The notes under the pieces are model-generated. The model was given only the letters and a program-made list of their open reading frames with translations. It searched no databases and had not been told where the DNA came from. From NCBI GenBank assembly GCA_023630585.1, contig CM042565.1:9584513-9648512 (forward strand): a stretch of 64,000 nucleotides of DNA. Direction: 5' to 3'. A program made the translations under genes and the position numbers. Within the stretch, counting starts at the first letter, position 1. Each line of letters begins with the position of its first letter. Origin of the DNA: Cranoglanis bouderius. Its lineage: Eukaryota; Chordata; Actinopteri; Siluriformes; Cranoglanididae. Shown piece after piece: positions 34,573 to 46,304 of the stretch.

Positions 34573-36283
34573 CTACAGAAGAGTAACACTGAAGTAAGTG
34601 CTGGTATCCCCAATTATAAAAGCATAGTTCATTGGGTTTATGAGAACTCTTAGCTTTGTTCCTTTCTCAAACCTGACCACTTGACTTAAAGTAACAGACT
34701 GATGCCAGTGGTCCACACATTGCATCGTGTCTGTGCCTTTTGTGACATCTCTCCACTTAGGGTAAGAAGGATGGTACTGCTTAATACAGGTACTCAAAAA
34801 CATTTTTTCCTTACACTTATATCCAGCAGGAATATGGTAGTACATTTTCAGATTCACAAAGTATAGGCCTTTCTTAGGCACAACAAGGGATGTGCTGTTA
34901 TCCTCCAGTTTGAATAAGTTTCTAGTGTTATGGTATATCCACCAAATGTAAATGCCCTCGTCATGTAAAGTTGGAACCACTTTCCCATCTGGTCCTACTG
35001 CAGCTTTAAGAGAGGAAGGAAGATTTCAGCTTGGTGGTCAAATTGGCTTCGATTCATTTACATGTAAACAGATGTTTATGTGAAGGCTTAAACAATTAAG
35101 AAAGAATAAAGTGCTTTCTTGCTAACTTGAACTAGAGTAACTGAGGATTGATTTGCTTACCCAGAAGATGCACTGTATCCCTAGCACATCTAATATTCTT
35201 CGATGGCCGGACGGCTTCACCTTTCTGAACACCTGCCTGGTTATCTGCTCAACAAAAGAAAGTCAACCTCCAAAATGCACATCGTAACAGGTTGAAATGG
35301 TATTTCAAATGAATTGAAAACAAAGAACCTCTAAATAGTAGAATATAAAAACTTACCGTGTCCCTCTGGCTGCTTCGGAATATTTGCTGCCTAGAATAAA
35401 GGAGAGTAAAGTGAAAAACTTCAACATGTAGAGAATATTCAAACAAACTTTCTAATACTGTGGGGTCCTAAGAACACTCACAAAACAAAATGGGCAATTT
35501 TATACTTATATACTAAAGTCCTCAGCTACATAAGCTTCTGGCCAAAAAGTATAAAAGAAGATTTAAAAGAAGTTAGTTTGGTAATCTATGGGTATTATCC
35601 AGGAGGTCAATATACTATTTTGACACACTATAAATATGTATGTATGCATAAGTATGCATAAGTAGGATAATATATATTTGGGGACATAGCCATTGAGTTA
35701 TTTGTGTTAATGCACTATTTAACGCTCTCCTCCTGAAAAAAAAAAAAAAAAAAGTTTTCAGACATTCATATATGAAATAATGCATTGTATATGAAGTGGA
35801 AATACACTTTCAGGGGGGAAACAGTATTAAACTGTACCTTTTAACCACTGGGGTGGTACAGCATGTGTGTATCTTTTACCTGGAAAGGTGCACATGGTGT
35901 ACTACTCTAATATTTAAAGTGGTCCTTACGGTGCAGTTATGGTACACTACTTTCACATTACCATACATATACGTTTAGAGTATATCATCACAGTTGCAAG
36001 TGACAAGGAAAGCTAAAGTTTAGTGCTCATTTTTCTGAGTGTAAACACGTGAAAAATAGCAAGCATAGGCTACAGAAGTGATTTATTTCTCCCAATGGAT
36101 AGAATGTTGCATGCGTTTTTTACGCACACGCAACATCTGTATCCACGTGGTCAGTGACATTACTCTAGTACGCTAGTGTGCAGTTTGGTACGTTACCTCA
36201 GTGGCGCGTAGTGATGCTTGGAGCCAGAGCATCACCATCAGGAATCCGGTAGCCCAGCGCAATCCCGTCCCGTGCCGCTTCAT
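34573..36283 (-). CDS. TNF superfamily ligand, TNFSF15 (TL1A)-like
   Basis: Four exons on the - strand: 36283-36197, 35390-35357, 35244-35161 and 34997-34573 (stop TAG). All introns are GT-AG and the frame is open throughout, with phases 0, 1, 1; total about 209 residues. A second acceptor 6 nt upstream (exon start 35003) keeps the frame and adds two residues. Exon 1 codes 29 residues from ATG 36283; residues about 10-25 are hydrophobic ('WATGFLMVMLWLQASL'). The TNF homology domain starts near residue 64 ('TVHLL'); 'KKGLYFVNLKMYY' (110-122), 'RFEKGTKLRVLINP' (177-190) and the C-terminal 'YFSVTLL' are its signature strands. Cysteines at about 130, 139 and 162 could form the loop disulfide. One sequon is at N102. 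The pattern is nearest TL1A, which signals through DR3 to T cells; other TNFSF members remain possible. The hydrophobic part is short enough to act as a cleaved signal. Confidence 0.85.
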
Positions 36284-36600
36284 GTCCCAACACTTCTGCA
36301 CTGTCGCATGAAGCATTTTTGCCTTGTTCATTTTGCCCCTCTTCCTTTAAGTTGCTGTTCTGTGTCCTGTGTCCTTTTCCATGGTCCTGTTTTTATTCAA
36401 ACCGTTGTTAAATGGACCGCCCCAAAGTGTGAACGTGCCCTGCCCCTCCACAAATACTCCGAGGAAAAACCATGACGCGAGAATGGGACGGATGAAGGAG
36501 AAACCGCTCTGGAAGTACGAGAAGTGAAAGGGCATGTAAAAAAAAAAAATCGGACACACGTGAATTCAGATATACTGGGGCAGTTTTCACATTGCCTAAG

Positions 36601-36628
36601 CTTTTTGTTGTTGTTGTTGTTGTTGTTA
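36601..36628. repeat. (TTG)n short tandem repeat
   Basis: About seven TTG units near 36606-36627, upstream of exon 1 of the TNFSF15-like gene. Confidence 0.8.
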
Positions 36629-36787
36629 ATAAACAAAATACCCGGCACAAGATACATTTATGAAAATCTTAAGGTGTTGATTATGTACAGTACATGTAAA
36701 GAAAAAAAAAATTATATCATATTCTAAAGAAGTATGACACCGTTTTGTCAAAATTTTTTTATTGGTTTTTATGTTTGGTAATTTGGG

Positions 36788-36872
36788 ACAGCATCTCTGG
36801 CAAGATGATGGTGATGATGGTAAATGGTCTGCACTTGTATAGCGCCTTTTAACCTTAGCGGTTCTACTATAA
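36788..36872. repeat. Fragment of a fish retroposon
   Basis: 'aaatggtctgcacttgtata' and 'gcgccttttaacc' are shared by a common class of teleost LINE/SINE tails. Only about 80 bp are present. Confidence 0.45.
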
Positions 36873-37053
36873 CTGGGTCTTTATTTTCATTCTCACGTTT
36901 AAAAAATGTGATATGTATATTATGTACGCATACCTATTCATGGCACTACTAAATCAAATTTCAATGACAGGATTTTTTAAAAATCTTCTTCAAGTTCAAA
37001 CACATATTCTAGTATTCTACAAATACATTAGACTACGTAAAACTGACAACATA

Positions 37054-38797
37054 CAGTCCCCTCTGAAACTGTTGGAACCGCAAGGCCAATTCATTTGTTT
37101 GTGCTATACACCAAAGACATTTGGATTTAAGACAAAAGATGGATATAAGACGAGAGTTTAGGATTTCAACTTTTAAACAAAACATAGAACCTTTTGTATC
37201 AGACCACCCGATTTTTAGGCGAGCAAAAGTATAGGAACAGACAAGACTTGAAGTAAATTAAAATAAATAACACTTAATATTTGGTTGCATATTCCTTGCT
37301 TGTTATAACTGCATCAAGCCTGCGACTCATTGACATCACCAAACTGTTGGTTTCTTCTTTCATGATGCTTTTCCAGGCTTTTACTGCAACCTCTTTCAGT
37401 TGCTGTTTGTTTCTCCCTTCAGTCTCCTCTTCAGTCGGTGAAATGCTGTTCAATTGGGTTAAGGTCTGGTGATTGACTTGGCTTGTCTAAAACCTTCCCT
37501 TTTTCCCCCTTGAGAAAAACTGTTTGTTGAGTTGGCAGTGTGTTTTGGATTATTGTCAGAGGTGGGTAGTAACACGTTACATTTCCTTAATTACTTGAGT
37601 AACTTTTTTGGGGGGAAAATGTACTTTTGTAAAATGTACTTAATGTAAAAAGAGTAGCTTTAACAGGCCATTCTTATACTCTTACTCAAGTTTATTTTTA
37701 ATCAAAGAAATGTACTTTTACTTCACTACATTCGGTGGCGTTCCTCCGTTACTGTTAAATATTAATGAATGCTGTATATGTAGTTTTAATTAATTAGTTT
37801 ATATCACATAATGATGTCAAAGAGGGGGCAGAAGCGAGCATGTCAACAGAGGCAGGACACACACACACACATGCTAACATTCAAACACTCACTCTCACTC
37901 TACACACACTTCTCTTCTGTTCTGTTCCATAGTCTGTTCTTTTGTTCACTGTTGTCTTGTTTAAATGCAGATGCTGACAATTTTGTGTTGTTAACACGTG
38001 AAAATAGAGTTCTGTGTTATTGTACCCATCACAGGACTGGGATATGCTGCTTCATCTTGAACCCAGGTTTTATATCGTATAAACAGAACAAACAGACTTT
38101 CAAGGAGAGGTGTGACTTACAGTTCTCTATGTAGTCTGAGATTTAGGATTTCCCTTCATTTTAATCAGATCCTAAGTAACTAGTAACTTGCTACTTGAGT
38201 GGTCTTCTCATTGGATACTTTATTACCCTTACTCAAGTAATTATTAACATTATTACTTTTACTGTTACTTGAGTAATTATTTTTATAAGTAGTTTTACTT
38301 GTACTTGAGTAAAATTCATTGGCTACTCTACCTACCTCTGATTATTGTCTTGCTGCCTGATAAAGTTCCTCCCAATTAATTTGGATGCATTTCTTTGTAA
38401 ATTGGCAGAAAAAATGTTCCTGTAAACTTCTAAATTCATTCTGCTGCTACCATCATGAGTTACATCATCAATAAAGATTAGTGAGCCTGTTCCAAAAGCA
38501 ATCATGCAAGCCCAAGCCATGGCACTACCTCCACCATGTTTCACAGATAAGCTTGTATGTTTTGGATCATGAGCAAATCCTTTCTTTCTCCACACTTTGG
38601 CCTTTGCATCACTGTGGTAGAGGTTAATCCTGGTTCCAGAACTTTTGTAGTTCATCTCTGTATTTCTTTGCAAATTCCAATCTGGCTTTCCGATTCTTAC
38701 TGCTGGTGCGTGGTTTGCATCTTGTGGTATGGCCTCTATATTTCTGCTCTCGGAATCTTCTTCAACTTGTGGATTGTGATACCTTCACCCCTGCCAT
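37054..38797 (-). mobile_element. Tc1-like transposon split by a hAT element
   Basis: The left end at 37054 ('cagtcccctctgaaactgtt') follows TA. The terminal repeat is shared with 24309 and 63430. The transposase lies on the - strand; the frame 38673-38332 has 'KVWRKKGFAHDPKHTSLSVK', 'GGGSAMAWACM' and 'SANLQRNASKLIGRNFIRQQ'. The frame is then broken by a 784-bp hAT insertion (37557-38340) and resumes around 37540-37320. The right terminal repeat is missing. Confidence 0.88.
37557..38340. mobile_element. Non-autonomous hAT with exact 8-bp duplication
   Basis: It is 784 bp with inverted ends 'cagaggtgggtag' and 'ctacctacctctg'. The 8-bp duplication ATTATTGT is exact at 37549-37556 and 38341-38348, which is the hallmark of the hAT superfamily. 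Subterminal regions repeat 'acttgagtaa' and its complement. There is no transposase; internal frames are not supported. Related copies: 18345-18763 and 29998-30092. Confidence 0.95.
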
Positions 38798-38859
38798 GCC
38801 AAAAAAGTTGTTTTGAAGTTGAATTCCAAAAGGTGAGGTAAGGTAAATCAGAATTAATG

Positions 38860-39060
38860 GTTTAGTGAAGGGAAATATGCATGTGAAACCACCCAGAAAA
38901 TCACCTGCTCACAGCCTTCAATTGGATGAAGGCCGATACATTTAAGCCATAAAGAATGATATGCAGTTCATGCATGACCTCTATCATCTAAATGTTTCCT
39001 CCTGCAGAAATGCCACTCACAGAATGTTTTTTTTTCACATCATCTTCTGTAAACTTTAGA
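38860..39060. repeat. DNA-element fragment related to 48185-48502
   Basis: 'aatgccactcacagaatgtt' and 'ctgtaaactttagagattgc', then 'tgctgtgcgtgaaaa', match 'ctgccactcactggatgttt' and 'gtgtaaactctacagactgc' of the 48.2-kb element. Confidence 0.5.
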
Positions 39061-39245
39061 GATTGCTGTGCGTGAAAAGGTTAATGTTTACCTCCTTGAC
39101 AGGCCCTTCTCCCCTGTTTTCTCAGTTTGGCTGGATGGCCAACTCTAAGAAGAATCTTGGTGGTGTTAAGAATGATGGAAGCCATACTTTATCTTTGGGA
39201 TATTCAAATCTGTAGAAATCTTTTTGTACCCTTTTGTTGTTGTTG
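39060..39245 (-). mobile_element. Tc1 transposase fragment
   Basis: The - strand reads 'MASIILNTTKILLRVGHPAK' and 'LRKQGRRACQGG', the hinge after the second helix-turn-helix (GRPAKLS..GRR in intact relatives). Flanking parts are gone. Confidence 0.6.
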
Positions 39246-39621
39246 TTGCTCTTGTTCACCCTGAGTGACTGCTGTTTTGTCTCTTACTTTCCTTATCATC
39301 AGTCGGAGAGCACATTGTAAAATCTTACATGACGCACCTGTACAGGGACAATTAGTTGTGGTTCCATGAACTTTCCACCTTCATATTATTGAAGCAGTTG
39401 TACTGACAGGGATGTTTATGATCTTTGCTGTGGCTCTGTAGCTTTTCTACTCAAGCAGTGTTTAATAATTTTGCCCCTGAAAACTTTAGGAAGGTTCTTC
39501 GTCTACACCATGATTGGTACTTGCGTGAAATCCTCACAAGTACTGGCAATATCTTTTATATTGACACCAGGTGTAGCTGCATGATAATTTTTTTGCAGCA
39601 TTTATATCTACAACTTGATTA

Positions 39622-41208
39622 ATTGTAAATATTTTATATCTTTTCACGGGACAGCACTGATGAAATGACACTTTGCTACAATGTAAAGTAGTGAGTGTAC
39701 AGCTTGTATAACAGTGTAAATTTGCTGTCCCCTCAAAATAACTCAACACACAGCCATTAATGTCTAAACTGCTGGCAACAAAAGTGAGTACATCCCTAAG
39801 TGAAAATGTCCAAATTGGGTCCAAAGTGTCAATATTTTGTGTGGCCACCATTATTTTCCAGCACTGCCTTAACCCTGTTGGGCATGGAGTTCACCAGAGC
39901 TTCATAGGTTGCCACCGGAGTCCTCTTCCACTCCTCCATGACGACATCACAGAGCTGGTGGATGTTAGAGACCTTGCGCTCCTCCACCTTCCGTTTGAGG
40001 ATGCCCCACAGATGCTCAATAGGGTTTAGGTCTGGAGACATGCTTGGCCAGTCCATCACCTTTACCCTCAGCTTCTTTAGCAAGGCAGTGGTCGTCTTGG
40101 AGGTGTGTTTGGGGTCGTTATCATGTTGGAATACTGCCCTGCAGCCCAGTTTCTGAAGGGAGGGGATCATGCTCTGCTTCAGTATGTCACAGTACATATT
40201 GGCATTAGCTCCCCAGTGCCGGCAGCACTCATGCAGCACTCATGCAGCCCCAGACCATGACACTCCCACCACCATGCTTGACCGTAGGCAAGACACACTT
40301 GTCTTTGTACTCCTCACCTGGTTGCCGCCACACACGCTTGACACCATCTGAACTAAATAAGTTTATCTTCGTCTCATCAGACCACAGGACATGGTTCCAG
40401 TAATCCATGTCCTTAGTCTGCTTGTCTTCAGCAAATTGTTTGCGGGCTTTCTTGTGCATCATCTTTAGAAGAGGCTTCCTTCTGGGACGACAGCCATGCA
40501 GATCAATTTGATGCAGTGTGCCGATGGTCTGAGCACTGACAGGCTGACCCCCCACCCCTTCAACCTCTGCAGCAATGCTGGCAGCACTCATACGTCTATT
40601 CTGCAAAGCCAACCTCTGGATATGATGTTGAGCATGTGCACTCAACTTCTTTGGTCAACGATGGCGAGGCCTGTTCTGAGTGGAACCTGTCCTGTTAAAC
40701 CACTGTATGGTCTTGGCCACTGTGCTGCAGCTCAGTTTCAGGGTGTTGGCAATCTTCTTATAGCCTAGGCCATCTTTATGTAGAGCAACAATTCTTTTTA
40801 TCAGATCCTCAGAGAGTTCTTTGCCATGAGGTGCCATGTTGAACTTCCAGTGACCAGTATGAGAGAGTGTGAGAGCGATAACACCAAACTTAACACACCT
40901 GCTCCCCATTCACATCTGAGACCTTGTAACACTAACGAGTCACATGACACCGGGGAGGGAAAATGGCTACTTGGGCCCAATTTAGACATTTTCATTTAGG
41001 GGTGTACTCACTTTTGTTGCCAGTGGTTTAGACATTAATGGCTGTGTGTTGAGTTATTTTGAGGGGACAGCAAATTTACACTGTTATACAAGCTGTACAC
41101 TCACTACTTTACATTGTAGCAAAGTGTCATTTCTTCAGTGTTGTCCCATGAAAAGATACAATAAAATATTTACAAAAATGTGAGGGGTGTCACTTTTGTG
41201 AGATACTG
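39622..41208 (-). mobile_element. Tc1-like transposon, nearly full length
   Basis: Right terminal repeat 40990-41208 is long and ends 'gtgagatactg' before TA. The inverted left repeat (39622-39790) lacks its outermost part. The transposase covers the - strand 40909-39829. It is the full-length relative of 33323-33956. The right end of the element is followed by a short (TA)n tract and another Tc1 element. Confidence 0.92.
39829..40909 (-). pseudogene. Tc1 transposase, two frameshifts
   Basis: Three overlapping - frames give nearly the whole protein. 40909-40655 has the N-terminus ('MAPHGKELSEDLIKRIVALH' starts at 40833) and first helix-turn-helix. 40645-40229 has the linker and 'HVLWSDETKINLFSSDGVKR' (first catalytic D) and 'GGGSVMVWGCMSAA'. 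40239-39829 has 'RAVFQHDNDPKHTSKTT' (second D) and 'SPDLNPIEHLWGILKRK' (E). A 13-bp tandem duplication 'gcagcactcat' near 40219-40245 marks the second break. All three catalytic residues survive. Confidence 0.9.
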
Positions 41209-41220
41209 TATATATATATA

Positions 41221-42308
41221 CATAGTTGCAATCAAAATTATTCAACCCATATTGCAAATCAGGTTTATTGTCAAAATTTACAGACTTTCAGCTGTTTGCA
41301 ATGAACAAATCAAACAAAAGCAAGTGAAATAGCTCAACACAAAGAATGCTTCAAGTGGTTTTCCCAAATTCAACTGAAAATGCAACTTATAATGACTTCT
41401 CCAGTCTCAAAATTATTCAACCCCTTTATGGCAAGTATCTTTAGTACTTAGTAGAGCACCCTTTTGATGTTATGACCTGCTGCAAATGAGATGCATAGCC
41501 AGACACCAGCTTCTGGTGGCGTTCCTGAGGAATCTTAGCCCATTCCTCATGAGCAACAGCCTCCACTTCAGTAATATTCTTGGGCTTGCGTGCTGCAACC
41601 GCCTTCTTCAAATCCCACCAGACATTTTTTAAAGGGTTCAAGTCAGGTGACTGATGGCCACTGTACAATTTTCCAGGACTTCTTCTGCAACCAAGCTTTG
41701 GTGGAATTTGAGGTATTTGAGGGATCATTGTCCTGTTGGAAGGTCCAATGATGCCCAAGCTTCAGCTTCTTCACAGATGGCATGACGTTTTCTCCTAGGA
41801 TTTCCTGATACTTCAATGAATTCATCTTGCCTTCCACACACTGCAGGTTTCCAGTGACAGAATCCCAAAACTTCTGTGGCTTATTTATATGATTTTGAGC
41901 ATACTGGAGCAGACTTTTCTTGTGCTTTTGGGTCAGTAGTGGTGTACATCTTGGAGTTCTGGCACAGAAACCTTCTGCGTTTAGTACATGCCATACTGTG
42001 CTCACTGAAACCTCAGTGCCTGTTGCCACCAAGTCTTGTTGCAGGTCTTTTGCAGTCACTCGAGGGTTTTTCACAACCTGCATTCTCAGAAATCTGGTTG
42101 CAGCCATTGATAGCTTCCCTTTTCTGCTCCATCCAGGTAGTATAACCACTGTTCCCTTAACTTTGAACTTGTGAACTATGCTTCCAACGGTGTCTCCAGG
42201 AACATGCAGTGCCTTCGCTATCTTTTTGTATCCTGTTCCTTGTTTGTGAAGAGCGATGATCTCTTCTCTTAACTTTTTGGACCATTCCTTTGACCTAGCC
42301 ATATTTCT
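41221..42308 (-). mobile_element. Tc1-like transposon, one end missing
   Basis: The left terminal repeat 41221-41430 ('agttgcaatcaaaattattc') is present and recurs alone at 59736-59940. The right terminal repeat is missing: the element ends just after the transposase start codon (42302). The internal region is the transposase. Confidence 0.88.
41441..42302 (-). pseudogene. Tc1 transposase with internal deletion
   Basis: The frame 42302-41643 starts 'MARSKEWSKKLREEIIALHK', contains both helix-turn-helix motifs and 'SVSTVWHVLNAEGF', then loses the segment with the first catalytic D (deletion at 'KFWDSVTGNLQCVEGKMNSL'). It resumes with 'WTFQQDNDPSNTSNSTKAWL' (second D). The last part, with 'SPDLNPLKNVWWDLKKAV', is in another frame (41758-41441), where the expected E is replaced by K. 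Not functional. Confidence 0.88.
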
Positions 42309-42461
42309 AACATGCAGTCAAACATGACACTCAACAAACCCCTAACCAGTTCAGGTATTTATTTATTTATTTTTAAATATAGCGTCCAAATATTTTTTCC
42401 CTATCAGTTTTGTTTTATAGACATATCTTTGTTTAATGCATTTTTTTTTTTTTTGTATTTA

Positions 42462-44019
42462 CAACCCCAATTTAAAAAAAGTTGGGACGCTGTGTATAAA
42501 ATAAAATATATAAAATATAAATAAAAACAGAATGCAATGATTTGCAATTCTCATAAACCCATATTTTATTCGCAACAGAACATAGAAAACATCAAATGTT
42601 TAAACTGAGGAAATGTACCATTTTAAGGAAAAAATAAGGTAATTTTGAATTTGATGGCAGCAACACATCTCAAAAAAGTTGGGACAGGGTCATGTTTACC
42701 ACTGTGTAGCATCCTCTCTTCTTTTAACAACAGTCCGTATATGTCTGGGAACTGAGGAGACCAGTTGCTAGAGTTTTGGGAGAGGAATGTTGTCCCATTT
42801 GTGTCTGATACAGGATTCTAGCTGCTCAACAGTCCTGGGTCTTCTTTGTCATATTTTTCGTTTCATGATGTGCCAAATGTTTTCAAATGGTAAAAGGTCT
42901 GGACTGCAGGCAGGCCAGTTCAGCACCTGGACTCTTTTACTACGAAGCCATGCTGTTGTAATAGATGCAGTATGTGGTTTAGCATTGTCTTGCTGAAATA
43001 TGCAAGGCCTTCCCTGAAAAAGACGTCGTCTGGATGGAAGCATATGATGCCCCAAAACCTGTATATACCTTTCAGCATTGATGTTGCCTTTCCAGATGTG
43101 CAAGCTGCCCATTCCATAGGCACTAATGCACCCCTATACCATCAGAAATGCAGGCTTTGAACTGAGTGCTGATAACAAGCCGGATGGTCCCTCTCCTCTT
43201 TAGTCCAGAGAACGCGGCGTGATTTCCAAAAAGAATTCCAAATTTCAATTAATCTGACCACAGAAGAGTTTTCCACTTTGCCTCAGTCCATTTTAAATGA
43301 GCTTTGGCCCAGAGAAGACAGCGGCGTTTCTGGATCATGTTCACATATGGCTTCTTCTTTGCACAATAGAGCTTTAACCAGCATTTGTGGATGGCACGGC
43401 GAAATGTGTTCACAGATAATGGGTTCTGGAGGTGTTTCTGAGCCCATACAGTGATTTCCATTACAGAATCATGCCTGTTTTTAATGCAGCGCCGCCTGAG
43501 GATCACAGGCATGCAATATTGATTTTCGCCCTTGTCCCTTGCACACAGAGATTTCTCCAGATTATTGTAATCTTTTGATGATATTATGTACTGTAGATGA
43601 TGAGATATTCAAAGTCTTCACAATTTTACATTGAGGAACATTATTCTGAAATTGTTCCACAGATTGGTGAACCTCTGCCTCTCTAAGATACACTTTTTAT
43701 ACCTAATCATTTTACTGACCTGTTGCCAATTAACCTAATTAGTTGCAAAAATCTTCCTCCAGCTGTTTCTTTTTAGTAACACTTACTTTTCCAGCCTTTT
43801 GTTGCCCCCGTCCCAACTTTTTTGAGAGGTGTTGCGGCCATGAAATTCAAAATTACCTTATTTTTTTCTTAAAATGTTACATTTCCTCAGTTTAAATATT
43901 TGATATGTTTTCTATGTTCTATTGTGAATAGCATATGTGTTTATGAGATTTGCAAATCATTGCATTCTGTATTTATTTACATTTTACACAGCGTCCCAAA
44001 TTTTTTGGTATTGGGGTTG
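42462..44019 (-). mobile_element. Tc1-like transposon, full length, degraded
   Basis: It is 1558 bp with ends 'caaccccaatttaaaaaaag' and 'tttggtattggggttg', flanked by TA on both sides. Terminal repeats of about 200 bp share 'acagaatgcaatgatttgca'. Transposase pieces on the - strand: 43512-43249 ('KNRHDSVMEITVWAQKHLQN', 'LLWSD') and 43112-42849 ('FQQDNAKPHTASITTAWL', 'SPDLLPFENIWHIMKRK'). All three catalytic acidic positions are present but the frame is broken. The same family gives 52946-54166 and the short form 61896-62407. Confidence 0.92.
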
Positions 44020-44024
44020 TATAA

Positions 44025-44130
44025 GTACAATGTCAAAAGACATTACATGTGTAAATTTCAAATGGATCTGCACTGGATTATATTGAATAACCAAATAAAT
44101 GTTTGAATACTTATTTCCTCTCACTGTACA
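44025..44130. repeat. Possible Tc1 end fragment
   Basis: 'aatgtttgaatacttatttc' and 'ctctcactgta' have the form of a Tc1 terminal sequence; no partner end was found nearby. Confidence 0.35.
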
Positions 44131-44464
44131 GTACATAAAAAATATGTTTTACAGCAGTAATAAACACAGGACAAAAATGAAGATATTTTAATCCATTCCA
44201 CATATTCAATCACAAATATCCACAAATGTCCACGCTGGAATGTGGAATGCCCACAAAAAACAAGTTTTAACCCAAAACATAACCAGTGCCATGGTAGCTG
44301 ACAATGATAACCATTCAACTGGCTTTATTTATGTTTATTCTTTTTAAAGAGATATTTAGTATGTACACAATCATGTTATTTAATCACAAATTAAAAACAA
44401 ATACATGGTTCAGAAGAACAAAATATTTGTTATATGTGTTGTTCATTCATGAATGCATGTATTC

Positions 44465-44745
44465 ATTTGTTCATCTTCAGTAGTTGTTTTATCCTGGTCA
44501 AGGTTGCAGGCCAATCCCAAAACACTGCACGCAATGCACAAATATACCCTGGATTGGATGCCCACAATCATTGACACCTAGGCACAATTTTACCTACCTA
44601 CCAACGTGCTTTTTCAACATGAGGAAACCCACATGGAAATGGGGATAACGTGAAAGTTCAAACAAACAGTAACCCAAGCTCATTATCAAAGCAGGGATCC
44701 TGGAGCTGTCAGGTGGAAACAATACCCAGTGTGACACCATCTATA
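44465..44745. repeat. SINE-like interspersed repeat
   Basis: 'tcatcttcagtagttgtttt', 'atcctggtcaaggttgcagg', 'gaggaaacccacatgg' and 'gtaacccaagctcatta' place it in the family of 12625-13602 and 46960-47310. Confidence 0.75.
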
Positions 44746-44937
44746 TGTGTTCTAAAAGTTCTAATTAGGTCCTAATATGTTACTCAATCAATAGAGATTT
44801 TTTTATATCCTTACTCTATGTAGTTCATAGAATCTGCTAGAAGAAGCATTCAAGCAGCATATAATAAAACATCAGAACTATAAAAGCTCTCTATTTTTCT
44901 CTATTTAACTTACGTAAAAAGTATGATCACATTAGAA

Positions 44938-45215
44938 CACCCATGTAACACCCATCAGCTCTTGATTACTCATTGCTCCCCCCCCACCCTTTTTTTCATG
45001 CCCTGCAATTAACAGATTGACATTGTTTGGTGATGCCAGTGTTACAGCATGCCTCCCACACTTACACTGATCATCTTTGTACAAACCAACTTTCCCAAAT
45101 TCCCATGTAATTTCACTTAGCTGCTAAGGTAGCTAAAACCTGTAAAAATAAATAAATAATTTAAATTAATAAATAACTAAAAAACAGGTTAAAACCTAAA
45201 AAGAACCTAAAAACA
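44938..45215. repeat. Duplicated block, copy A
   Basis: It shares 'catgtaacaccc', 'gctcttgatta', 'ttgtttggtgatg', 'acttacactgat' and 'aatttcacttagctgct' with copy B at 45475-45775, in direct order. Confidence 0.8.
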
Positions 45216-45254
45216 AACTAATTATTTCTTTACTTATACAAATGGCACATGTAC

Positions 45255-46300
45255 AGTGATGCTTGAAGGTTTGTGAACCCTTTAGAATTTTCTATATTTC
45301 TGCATAAATATGACCTAAAACAACATCAGATTTGAAGTGAGAACCCACTTTTTAAAAAATGAGATGAAAATATTATACCTGGTCATTAATTTATTGAGGA
45401 AAATGATCCAATAGTACAGATCTGTGAGTGGCAAAAGTATGTGAACCTTTGCTTTCCCATGTACATCTGAACTCATGTAACACCCTTAAGCTCTTGATTA
45501 TTCATTGCTCTCCCACCTCCTTAATCTACAGGTAACACACTCAACTCTTAATGGTGTTTTTTTTTTTTTCATGCCTTCAAATAACAGATTAACATTGTTT
45601 GGTGATGTCAGTGTTATAGCATGCCACACTTACACTGATAATCTTTCCCAAATTCCCAAAGTGTTAGTCATCTGTGATGCTGTAATTTCACTTAGCTGCT
45701 CCTGCCTATTTTATTACAGTTTTTAGCTAAAATAAAAACTAAAATAAAAATAATACAGGTTAAAACCAGTGTTTTCATTTCTCCAAACATAACACTTCTC
45801 ATTTAAACCAAAAATTCTATTCTGGTCTCATCTGTCCACAAAACATTTCCAATAGCCTTCTGGCTTATCCACATGATCTTCAGCAAACTGCAGATGGGCA
45901 ACAATGTTCTTTTTTGCGAGCAGTGACTTTCTCCTTGCAACCCTGCCATGCACACCATTGTTGTTCAGTGTTCTCCTGATGGTGGAATTATGAGCATTAA
46001 CATTAGCCAATGTGAGAAAGACCTTTAGTTGCTTAGAAGTTTCCCTGAGTTCCTTTGTGACCTCGCAGACTATTTCACGTCTTGCTCTTGGAGTGATCGT
46101 TGTTGGTTGACCACTCCTGGGGAGGGTAACAATGGTCTTGAATTTCCTCCATTTGTATACAATCTGTCTGACTGTGGATTGGTAGAGTCCAAACACTTTA
46201 GAGATTTTTGTAACCTTTTCCAGACTGATGAGTATCAACAACTCTTTTTCTGAGGTCCTCAGAAATCTCATTTGTTCATGCCATGATGGACTTCCACAAA
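45255..46300 (-). mobile_element. Tc1-like transposon interrupted by a duplicated block
   Basis: Terminal part 45255-45460 ('gatgcttgaaggtttgtgaa', 'ggcaaaagtatgtgaacctt') is Tc1-type. The transposase N-terminal half is on the - strand, 46271-45828: 'LPRSGQPTTITPRARREIV' is the hinge and 'RRTLNNNGVHGRVARRKSLL' leads to the catalytic core. Copy B of a local repeat (45475-45775) sits between, where the rest of the transposase should be. The right terminal repeat is not found. Confidence 0.8.
45475..45775. repeat. Duplicated block, copy B, inside a Tc1 element
   Basis: It is the second copy of 44938-45215, with a poly-T run near 45556 and an extra segment near 45650. It is placed inside the Tc1 element. 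Confidence 0.8.
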
Positions 46301-46304
46301 CGTT

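Noticed and set aside
36397..36657. Frames upstream of the TNFSF15-like exon 1
   Set aside because: They lack conserved sequence and have homopolymer stretches from the (TTG)n repeat. No upstream coding exon in frame with exon 1 was found.
40219..40246. Short direct repeats that could suggest an array
   Set aside because: It is a single 13-bp tandem duplication inside a Tc1 transposase; there are no spaced repeats anywhere that would make a CRISPR array.
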